DNA of 64,000 bases, from contig JALMGJ010000008.1 in assembly GCA_023362775.1 (NCBI GenBank), positions 34,459,001-34,523,000 on the forward strand. The letters are read 5' to 3'. Within the stretch, counting starts at the first letter, position 1. Each line of letters begins with the position of its first letter. The position numbers and the translations under genes are program-made. Under the pieces are notes generated by a model, which did not search any database, was not told the DNA's origin, and was given only the letters and a program-made list of their open reading frames with translations. The DNA is from Charina bottae (lineage: Eukaryota; Chordata; Lepidosauria; Squamata; Charinaidae). Of this stretch, positions 55,044 to 64,000 are shown piece by piece.

Positions 55044-55178
55044 ACCACAACTTCCAGAACACGGCCACACAGCCCGGAAGACCCACAACAGCCATTGAAC
55101 TCTGGCCGTGAAAGCCTACGACAATACAATCCCAAAGTACATTTGTTAAATTTTACAAAGACCATGGCTATCATAGTA

Positions 55179-55656
55179 TGTTAGGAAATATTTTGGTTGA
55201 TCCTCTTTATTCTCCGCAGATAAAGATAATGTAAGGGATGGATGGAATAAAGGAACAAGTCAGCAGTCATAATGTTACCATGCTTGGCCCTGGTAGTTAG
55301 CAGATGTGAGTTGTTTATGAGAAAAGCAAGTTGAGAACATCAGAGGTGTAATTATGGGAAAAGATTATCTTGGAAAAGGAGGCCATATAAGAAGAAAGCG
55401 AGGGGAGGGGAGAAGAGGTGCTTGAGGAATGTGTTTTATGTGGTTACGGATTATTAGAAGTCTGAAATGAGCATAAGTAATGTGGTAATTTCTGATTAAT
55501 TGCTTTTGTTCACTGTATTGCATACTGTATATACAATGTGTGTTTTCTTTTGTCTTCTCTGAGAACACCATTTTCTTTATGCTAAGAAAATAAACTTTGC
55601 TGTACCCATTTTGGTCTGGTTGTTTGATTCTGCAGGTCAAACGGACCCAAGTGACA
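55179..55656 (+). mobile_element. LTR-like repeat, family unknown
   Basis: It starts TGTTAGGAAATATTTTGG and ends near 'ggacccaagtgaca'. A polyadenylation signal AATAAA (about 55589) is followed by a GT-rich 'tttggtctggttgtttg', as in the R-U5 of retroviral or gypsy LTRs. No TSD could be confirmed (tagta against gatgc) and no coding part is adjacent. Confidence 0.4.
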
Positions 55657-57566
55657 GATGCAGGCTAGAAGCATTTTTTAAAGCTGACTGCTATTTAAAA
55701 GTTTTGAGAAATGCAAAAATCTGCACATTTCTTTGGGAAGTGCACATTAACTCAATCCATATTGATTTGACTTGCCAACTCACTTGACCATCTCTTTAGC
55801 CATTTTATGTACTTGAATCACTGATGCCTATATAGCAGGACTTTGGTGTACAAATTTCACCTAAAGATCATTATCTCAGCAGTGCACAATTACCTAACTG
55901 CACCATTGACTTAACTACATACACATAGCAGCACATATGTAGGAACTGGAGAAACAGAGCAAAAAGAGAGTGCAGGTTTAACTTAATTGCATTTTTATCT
56001 ATGTGGTTGTCTTTATCTCTTAAAAATAGTGCAGGGTACATACAAAGATGGAGAAATGTCTCTGAAATGAGCATTTTGAGTGAACTGTAATATTGTCATT
56101 CCTCAGTAAATACTTGATGTGATTATTGTTCTGACGTTAATTATCTTGTTTTATAACAATTCAATTTTCCACACTATGTGTCTTTAGCTATGCTTTCCAC
56201 AACATGATTGATATTTAATGAAGTTTGTTGTTCTGGTATGTGTGTGTGTGCCTGAGCATGAGAAAGAGAGAGATGGGAACACATTTATAAAGGGGGATTA
56301 ATGTAAATATGTTAACAGCTCTTGCAGTAGTGCAAACCAGTAGTTGAATTGGCTTGAACTCAAAATTAACATTACTAAAACTCATTATTTGTTCTATTTG
56401 CACATAATTTACAATCATGACAACTATGGTATGTCAAGACAAAGTATAATATTTTGTGCACAGCCATTTTTCCTCCAAAATTCAATTAGAAAAATTTAAA
56501 TTGTCCTACTTAAAGAGTTGAAAATATTACAACGAACCACAATGATTGTGCTCATTTTCAAAAGCTCTGTGAAAATACACCTTATACAAATTATATTTCT
56601 AAGTCATAGGAGGTAACGGTGCTTTTATGTAAAATGAATACTATTTAAAACCAGAGACCAGAAATGTTTCTTTGAGTATTAGGGTCTGCTATACAGTCAT
56701 AGGTGGTAAGTTTAACATAAAAAAAAAACCCTAATATCACAACTTTGATTAAATGCAAGAATAGAGAAAGATTACATTTTTACCAATCCCTCCCAAAACC
56801 TAGAGCATTTATTCATGATGAGGATGGGAAAATAAAAGTTATTGATATAGGTTGACCCACTTTGATTTCTCATTTTCCATATTTTGCAATACTCTGCTAT
56901 GTATGTAGGGCTAAGCAAATTCCCTTAATGAAACCATTTATGACCTCCCAAAATGGAAAAGAAAAGAAAAATTCCCTATAGTGACTTTGATCAAGCTGTC
57001 CCTCATATTGAACATGCATTAGGGGAGAGTGGTGTTTGGAGCAGTATTCCTCTGATTAAATTGTTTTCTCTGGCTCTTAACTGCTTTCAAAAAACCCCAA
57101 AGATTTTTTTTCTTTTATCAGGTACCATAAATTACTCAGGTAAGAAGGAATGGAGAAGTATTTAACAACCTTTCTGTTTTTTCTCTCCATTGCTATAAAA
57201 TACGGCAATCCCAATGTTCTTCTGTGGGTGTGTTGGAGGCCTGCAAGGATAGTCATCCTGTGAATTTGTATCTCCTTCCATTTTTGCCTTTTGACCCTGA
57301 GAAAAGCACTACAGAGTGCTTTGTGTGCTGGTTGGAAGGAAAGAGACATCTCTCTCTGTCTTTGAAGGAAGTGATCTGAAATATCCAAAAACTACTGGGA
57401 TAACCTTCTCAAAATCCCAGGATTTAAGATTAAATTAGAGAATACTTTGATATGTTTGTATTTTCATCTGAGAATTTGGCTGGAACATTTAGGTGATGAG
57501 ATAACTAAATTCCCTTTGTACAGTGGATGCAAACAAGTTCTAATCAAAATTTACAAAACAATAGAC
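55657..57566. other. No recognised gene
   Basis: AT-rich. A short (TG)n lies near 56240. The frames at 56953-57165 and 57077-57388 have no known domain. Confidence 0.4.
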
Positions 57567-57935
57567 CTGTGATGGTCCCGGGTGCTATGTCCCAATAAAG
57601 GCTCCTCACGCAGAGTTATGCGGAATGAACTTTAATAGGGAAACATACAAGCCCTAACATTGGTGAAGGTCTGAATGCCCCTTCCTGCCAAACAATTGAG
57701 TTTTATGAGGCTCCCTCCCCTAAGTTCAACTTGTGTTGCCCATGCTGTCAGTTTCCTTCGTGGCGCCTCTCCCGTCTGGCCAGTGAATGGTTGTGGTGCT
57801 TGATACTGAAAGGTGTTAACGATCGGCCTCCATCTGGGTGCATTCCTCCTCATTGTCTCCCATGGCTGGTATTTCGATGTGTATTGTCTGGGGTACATGT
57901 CTGGGTAGAAGGTTCCAATGGGAAACTTTACAACA
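57567..57935 (-). mobile_element. Possible LTR-like repeat, antisense
   Basis: A block of higher GC with sharp edges in composition. On the minus strand it would start TGTTGTAAAGTTTCCC and end 'cccgggaccatcaca', with 'cctattaaagttcattcc' resembling a polyadenylation region. A 123-codon frame on the minus strand covers it but has no domain I recognise. No TSD was confirmed, so the call is weak. Confidence 0.3.
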
Positions 57936-59477
57936 CCAGTAAAGCATGAAAAGTAGAGACACTGATAGGAGGCAAAGCTGAGAACATTTAAAGTTAAGAA
58001 CATTAAAAGAGAGGAGGGATGAAAATGAAAAAAAGAATGTGTCCTGTGGTATCTTCAAGACTAACAGAAATTTTACAGTCAGTTTTTGTCAAATATAGTT
58101 CACTTCATTAGATGCATAAAGTGTTATTTCAGGGCACTAGTGGACACATATTGCTGGGTCATGTAGACAGAGAGGTCAGGGTGAAGTGTAATCATTTTCC
58201 AGGAATGCATTATACTTAAGAAAAATAGTCTGGTTTCAAAACAAACAAACAAAATGGCTATAAATCTGACATCAGAAATGGCAATATTAACAAAAACATA
58301 TCAAGTTTCGAGGTTACTTTATGACTGAATTTAAACAACAAAGGAACTTCAAAGAGAGATCACAGTATGAAACCATTGAATTGCAATCCATGAACAGTTT
58401 CAGTTTGATCACCGGTGGCTTCAATCAAAATAATTTATTTTGTCACAGTACAAGATAGCATTTCATGCAGCAGATGAAATGATGCCCAAGACACTTTATT
58501 AGCTTTCCATATATATATATAAAAAACCCCAACCCCTAATAAATATAAAGCAAAACCCACCCTGTCCCTTTACAAACTGTAATTTTATGTTGATAACGGG
58601 TGATACTTTTTCACATTTCATTTACATCTAATTCTATCCTTCCCAGATTCCGCATCCCAGAGCTGTACATATGTATATACAGAGAGAGACACACACACTT
58701 GTCTTTTGAGGCTTATATTTCATGAATCGGATGAAATGAACTCACAAAGCCTGATGCCTCTTTGACAAGACTCTTCATTTGAATAGAAGAAATTGCACTA
58801 CCAGATTATTTTTTGTTAACCCTGAATATTCAATACCACAGGTTCTTCTTCCCGATGCAGTCTATAGTATACTGATGTATACTATAGTATACTAGTAGAT
58901 ATTATACTAGTACATAGTATACTAGTAGACAGTATACTTCAGACAGACAGAGATACACACATGCACACACTTTCTGAAATAACAGTATTAAATAGATTTA
59001 TTTATTTTATTTATTTAAGCATTCTACTTCAAATCATGGCTAAAACCTATTTAACACATAATCCTTTAAGTATCTATATAGATACTGCTAGGTCAGGTAG
59101 AATAGGACTTTGCAGCAATCAAGATGCAAAGGGAAAATGTGATGTGGTACACATATGGGCTGATACGTTGCACCTGTCAACACCTGTTAAAATCAAATGC
59201 ACCTTTTCCTGGATTTGTGCCCAGACAGTTGCTTCAACTTGACAAATACCACCACTGGATTCCTGCAGTTTATCATATCATTTGCCCATGAATTCTGCCC
59301 TTGGTAACCAGAAAAACAAACCAACAATGCAAGGATTTTTTAAAAGTTTATTTCTATGATATGTAGCAGATGGAAGACACAGGCAAATGACATAATAAAC
59401 TTTAAACAATCCTGCAAATGTTATCTCCAGTGGAGCGCTGTTAGTTATGTTTTCTGTTGGTGTGTTTGTCCAGACAC
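57936..59477. other. No recognised gene; palindromic TATAC/ACTAGT repeat at 58860-58940
   Basis: Repeated 'agtatactagtag' units form a short array of self-complementary pieces at 58860-58940. (TA)n occurs at about 58510. The remainder is AT-rich and unassigned. Confidence 0.45.
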
Positions 59478-59479
59478 AT

Positions 59480-59527
<48 letters not shown>

Positions 59528-62112
59528 TTTATTTAATTTATATAACCGCCCATCTCCCCCAACGGAGAACTCTGGGCGGTTTACAATAAAATAGATTAAA
59601 TAAAAATATAAAATATGAAATATAAAACTAACAATTTATACAATTAATATAATAAATGGTTATAAAGATTATAAGATTATAAAATTAAGGGGTTAACCAC
59701 CCCCATGAGGAACTATCGTTTCCTCCCTCCCATGCCAGGTGGCAGAACCAGGTCTTCAGTTCTTTTCTAAAGGTCGGGAGGGAGGAGATCTGTCTCAACT
59801 CTGGGGGCAAGATGTTCCATAATGTGGGTGCTGCTACAGAGAAGGCCCGCCTCCTAGCCCCCATCAGATGACATTCTCGAATTGATGGGGCTCGTAGCAG
59901 GCCCCCTCTGAATAATAGGGTGGGGCGGGTCGATAATATGGGGATAAGACAGTCCCTCAGGTATTCTGGTCCCATGCCATGTAGGGCTTTAAAGGTGATA
60001 AGCAACACCTTGAATTGTACCCGGAAGCAAACTGGCACCCAATGCAGCTCGCGGAGCAAAGGTGTTATATCTGCGGATCTTGGCGCACCCAAAATTGCCC
60101 ACGCGGCTGCATTCTGCACCAGCTGTAACCTCCGGATAGTCTTCAAGGGTAGCACCATGTAGAGCGCATTGCAATAATCTACATGGGAGATGACGAGAGC
60201 ATGAGTGACTGTTCGGAGGGCATCGCGATCCAGGAATGTGCGTAACTGGCGCACCAGCCGAAGCTGTGCAAAAGCCCTCCTAGCCATGACTGCCACCTGC
60301 TCTTCGAGCAGGAGTCATGAGTCTAGAAGGACCCCCAAGTTCTGCACCGGTTCCGAATGGGGCAGTGCTACCCCATCGAGAACCAAAGATGATAATTTCC
60401 CAGAAGACGCTAAGCCATCAATCCACAGCCACTCGGTCTTGCCAGGGTTCAACTGAAGCCTGTTGTTCCCCATCCAGGCCCTCACAGCCCCCAGGTACTG
60501 GGACAGGGTGGTCACTGCATCACTTACTTCACCTGGGATGGAGATATACAGTTGAGTATCATCCGCATACTGATGATACCTCATCCCATGGTGTCGGATG
60601 ACCTCGCCCAGCGGTTTCATGTAGATGTTGAATAGGAGAGGAGAGAGAACCGAACCCTGCGGCACCCCACACAGGAGTGGTCACGGGCCGGATCTCTCCT
60701 CCCCTACCACCACTGACTGGGAACGGCCCTGGAGGAAGGAGGTGAACCAGCACAAAACTGCGCCGCCCACCCCCAACTCCCTAAGCCGTCCCAAAAGGAT
60801 ACCATGGTTGATGGTATCGAAAGCCACTGAGAGATCTAAGAGAGCCAGGATGGATGCACTACCTCCATCCCGCTCCCATCAGAGATCATCCGTAAGCGTG
60901 ACCAATGAAGTCTCCATCCCAAATCCCGGCCTGAAACCTGACTGGAAAGGGTCTAGATAATCCGCTTCATCCAGGGTCCTCTGAAGCTGCAATGCCACCA
61001 CCTTCTCAACCACCTTTCCCAAAAAGGGAAGGTGGGAGACTGGACAAAAATTGTCCAGAATGGTAGGGTCCAGGGATGGCTTCTTGAGGAGGGGGTGCAC
61101 AAACGCCTCCTTGAAGGCCATCGGAAACACCCCCTCCAACAAGGATGTATTAATCATTGCCTGGACCCATCCACATGTCACCTCCCTGGCCAATTTTACT
61201 AGCCAGGAAGGGCAAGGATCTAAATGACATGTGGTGGAATCAACAGTTTGGAGGATCTTGTCCACTTCCTTAGGTCCAACAGGATCAAATTGTTCCCAGA
61301 TAATAGGGCAAGACCACTCTCCTGGCATCTCCCCATACTGCATTTCACGCATGGAGTCCAACTTAGACCGAATCCGAGCGATTTTATCCTGCAGATGCTC
61401 GGAAAATTCTTCCGCATGGCCCTGTAGGTGGGTGGTCAGCTCCACCCTACCTAAGAGAGATCTAGTAATCTTAAACATGGCCGTCGGACGGCATTCTGCG
61501 GATGCAATAAGAGTGGAGAAATATTCACGTTTCGCCGCTCTTACCGCCACAAGGTAGGCCTTAATAGCGGCTCTAGCTTGTGTTCGGTCCGATTTCGCCT
61601 TCGTCTTTCTCCAGTGGCTCTCTAGACATCTCTTCACCCTCTTCAAGACCCTCAACTCCTCCGTATACCACGGAGAGTGACGGGTCGAATGGGGTTGGAG
61701 AGGTCGCATCGGTGCAGTCTTGTCCAAGGCTCCGGCCGCCGCCCTATTCCAGGATGCAGCCAGTGCCTCCGCTGGACCGTGCAGCAGATCATCGGGTATT
61801 ACCCCCAGCTCCCTCTGAAACCTCATTGGGTCCATAAGTCGCCAGGGGCGGACCAATCAAATAGGTCCTGACTCCCTGCGGAGTGGGGCGGCATAAGAGA
61901 ATCCTAGAGATATCAGGATATGATCTGACCATGACAACGGGGATAGTTCTAACTTTCCCCTCAGATCACCTTGCCATTGCTCAGACAAGAAAATCAAATC
62001 CGGAGTGAGTCCACTGTCTCGAGTTAGGTCCCGAAAAATCTGGGACAGGCCCATGGCTGCCATGGTAGTCATGAACTCCTGAGCCGCCTCTGAGGCATGC
62101 CCCAGGGACATA
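59478..62112 (-). mobile_element. L2-type LINE, 5'-truncated in the endonuclease domain
   Basis: A 2.6-kb antisense element. On the minus strand it runs from the end of the APE endonuclease domain through RT to a 205-bp 3' UTR with a terminal hairpin (stem CCGCCCA at 59546-59552 with TGGGCGG at 59573-59579). The tail is a pure tetranucleotide (AAAT)n, seen as (TTTA)n at 59478-59526. Shorter relatives in the window are at 11345-11772, 19354-19412, 20100-21250, 30990-31500 and 63540-63938. L2-clade LINEs with this tail are common in squamates. Confidence 0.92.
59685..62111 (-). pseudogene. L2 ORF2: endonuclease end plus reverse transcriptase, four TGA stops
   Basis: One frame of 809 codons with no frameshift, interrupted by TGA at (plus-strand) 61857-61859, 60879-60881, 60681-60683 and 60315-60317. 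N-terminal part: LTPDLIFLSEQW and LSWSDHILISL, the end of the APE endonuclease with its SDH motif. RT: KPSLDPTILDNFCPVSHLPF, DYLDPFQSGFRPG, LDLSVAFDT (catalytic Asp), [27 protein letters not shown] (catalytic YADD) and [11 protein letters not shown]-terminal part: VISHVDYCNALYMVLP, LQLVQNAAAW, PLLRELHWVPVCFRVQFKVL, RAFSVAAPTLWNILPPELRQ. The stops sit where Arg (CGA) is expected, so methylated-CpG decay would explain all four. Most of the endonuclease is missing. Confidence 0.93.
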
Positions 62113-62129
62113 CTGTAGGTTTTTCTTTT

Positions 62130-62215
62130 TTACTGTTTTCTATTTAATGTAAGCCACCCAGAGTTGTTCTAGAGTTGGGTAGCCTCTAAATCTCATTAAA
62201 CAAACAAACAAACAC
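62130..62215 (+). mobile_element. LINE/SINE 3' tail fragment
   Basis: 'gtaagccacccagagttgtt', 'ctagagttgggtagcct' and (AAAC)n resemble the terminal hairpin and tail of L2-like LINEs ('gccgcccagagt ... gggcggc'). No body is present. Confidence 0.5.
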
Positions 62216-63539
62216 CCTTTCTTAGAAATTCTACGAAGAACCAGAAGGTGATACAGAGCATATACCTAAAAAAATATGATGGGTAAATTGAATTCCTATG
62301 TGTAGACGCCCTCTATTCTTTTATCCCTTTTTGAAAAATAAATCTTTTGATCACAAAAACCTGCTCACTGTAATTTCTAAAAAAAAAAAAAGAATCTATT
62401 TGCTTAGTTTCTGGAGATGACCATAAGGTTACATAGATATACTACGAATTAAATTCCTTGCAGCAAGTTACAGTTTGCTTGGAAGTTCATTCCCTTTCTC
62501 CTTAAGTGACTCCAATCCACTATAAAAATTTTCCTACATTTTCTTGCAGTACAGAGTTATCTGATCATCATTGCCTCCAGAACAATATAAGCACTTGGTG
62601 TGGAAGACAGAGATCCTCCTGTCTGACTGACTATTTACTTTTATTCTATCCTCCATCCAAAAGATGACAAGCCTATCTGACTATCACCTTCTTCAACATA
62701 CCTTTTCTTCCATATTTCCAAATACTACGTTTGCTCATATCATAAGGAATGGCTTACTATTGTCAAGAATCAAAATATAAATTTCAGATAAAGGACTGCT
62801 TGAAACCAGACTTGTTCTGAGCAGAAATGACTAAGATAGCTTGCTATCTAAGGTTGGGCACCTAATTTCCCCCCCCCCCTCACCTACCTCCAGTCAGAAC
62901 CACTCAAGTAATTTTAGTACATGAAGAATTACATTCCACAACATTCCATTAAATCTTACCCCCTTGTCAGCAGTAAAATATATTCATAATCATTAAATAC
63001 CTAACAAATCAGTTAAATAATTAATGGTAGAGCCAACTGTGGAGCTGAGGATATACCTGCTTTAATATACTTTTAGTGGACGTTTTGCCACTGGATCTAC
63101 CTTTATTTCATACTTCTACTCAGGATTTGACCTTTCATTATGCAATTTTTATACTAGAATTAATATAATTAATTAGAAAATAAGTGGAACATAAGAGCAG
63201 TTTTGCCTTATGAATACAAAACTGGACAAAAGGGCTGAATGGTAATTACATCAAAGGCAAATCTCACATGAGAGTGTTGCTAAGTTAACTTGGAGAAAAT
63301 TTTACGTTTGAGAGATCTAATGTGAATCTGATCTTCTGACATAATATAAAGTAAATTAGGTTTCAGTTTTATAATGATTTTCCTGGTTACAAGGCCTAAT
63401 GGACTCAGTCAGGCTTACATCCAAATAAAGATGCAAAGGAATGTATTATTTTATTTATTTTAAAAATGTATGTCTTGTCACTTCTAGTGGTGCTTCTAGG
63501 CAGATGCACTAGACACCCATGTTTGACAGTTCAACAGGA
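62216..63539. other. No recognised gene
   Basis: AT-rich with an A-tract at 62380-62391 and a C-tract at 62870-62879. Nothing was assigned. Confidence 0.4.
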
Positions 63540-63938
63540 AGCATTCCCTGATTCCATTAAAAGAGGCAATGATGAAGTTAAGAAGTTATCTCTGGACCCA
63601 ATCAATATGAATAACTATAGAGCAATGTCCAATATTCCCTATTTAGTAAAGCTGGTGGAGAAGAAGTAGCAGTGAAACTCCAGAATTCACAGAAGAACAG
63701 ATTGTCTGTTCCAATCTGGGTATTTATGATCCATTCAGAGTTTAGGGATCCATCTAGTTCTAAACAATACTACATTAATGGCAAAGGCGAGCAGGGGCAG
63801 TCCTTAGCTTTGGCTCATAAGCCAGATGCACCTGTTCCTAGAGAGAGACCTAGTGGAATTGACACATGTGCTGGTAAACTCAAAACTGGATTACTGCAAT
63901 GTGCTTTTTGTGGGACAGCACTTGAAGATAGTCTAGAA
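63540..63938 (+). pseudogene. L2-type LINE relic with internal deletion
   Basis: The first block, IKRGNDEVKKLSLDPINMNN then YRAMSNIPYLVKLVEKK, matches the KKPSLDPTILDNFCPVSHLPFLGKVVEKV block of the L2 at 59685-62111. At about 63885-63925 the wording 'ggattactgcaatgtgcttt' and 'gacagcacttgaagatagtc' corresponds to its VDYCNALYM...LKTIRR part. More than half the RT between them is deleted. It is an old copy. Confidence 0.7.
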
Positions 63939-64000
63939 CAGCCTTTCTCAACTTTTTGACCCTGGAGGAACCCTTGAAATATTTTTCAGGCCTCAGGGAA
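63939..64000. mobile_element. hAT-type transposon end, cut by the window edge
   Basis: 'cagcctttctcaactttttg' followed by 'accctggaggaaccct' has a CAGxxxTTCTCAAC-type hAT end. The rest lies beyond the window. Confidence 0.6.

Larger units (their letters stand above)
53385..55127 (+). mobile_element. Penelope-like element (PLE), 5'-truncated, exact TSD
   Basis: An exact 12-bp TSD AATCCCAAAGTA occupies 53373-53384 and 55128-55139. The 1,743-bp insert contains one open frame of 455 codons and about 370 bp of 3' UTR with a hammerhead-like core. PLEs have RT plus GIY-YIG endonuclease instead of an APE or restriction-type nuclease. The N-terminal third of the usual protein is missing. The clean TSD and unbroken frame mark it as one of the youngest insertions here. 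Confidence 0.93.

Overview
This is vertebrate nuclear DNA, most likely from a squamate reptile (lizard or snake). The evidence is the combination of transposons: CR1 and L2 LINEs, a BovB (RTE) LINE, tRNA-derived SINEs of the Sauria type with BovB-like tails, L1, three kinds of Penelope-like (PLE) sequence, a Tc1 transposon and many hAT-type foldback MITEs. That mix is typical of squamates. The species cannot be named from the sequence alone. The base composition is AT-rich. I found no convincing host exon, tRNA gene or rRNA gene, so the window is probably intergenic or a very large intron.

Layout. 0-2 kb: a CR1 LINE interrupted by a solo LTR and by the 3' end of a second LINE, each with its own target-site duplication (TSD). 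4.4-5.0 kb: BovB, antisense. 7.2 kb: a 157-bp PLE-derived inverted insertion with an exact 13-bp TSD. 11.3-13.25 kb: an L2 3' end next to a 1.2-kb GC-rich giant foldback element. 14.6-22.6 kb: SINEs, two more copies of the solo LTR, a hAT MITE nested exactly at the end of one LTR, and an L2 copy split by a SINE. 24-31.5 kb: a MITE, a PLE 3' end with a hammerhead-like core, an L1-derived unit, an almost full-length Tc1 transposon (1,575 bp) and an L2 relic. 33.6-45.5 kb: five hAT MITEs of one family, a 130-bp near-perfect palindrome, two Tigger-like MITEs in tandem and a second PLE insertion. 47-55.7 kb: an L1 3' end, an old RTE relic, a PLE with an open 455-codon reading frame and exact 12-bp TSD, and an LTR-like repeat. 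59.5-62.1 kb: an antisense L2 whose 809-codon frame is broken only by four TGA codons. 63.5-64 kb: another L2 relic and a hAT end cut by the window edge.

How the parts relate. BovB and L2 are the likely sources of machinery for the SINEs, because SINE tails resemble LINE 3' ends. The hAT MITEs have no transposase in the window and must have been moved in trans. The nested insertions give relative ages: CR1 is older than the LTR and the second LINE; the LTR is older than the hAT MITE; L2 is older than the SINE inside it.

The most unusual signal is the set of PLE pieces. Three carry hammerhead-ribozyme-like cores or half-cores (CTGAAGA...GAAAC), and two of the insertions have a 5' part that is an inverted duplicate of their own 3' end, ending at or near ribozyme stem II. 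Long stretches without recognisable content are listed as such.
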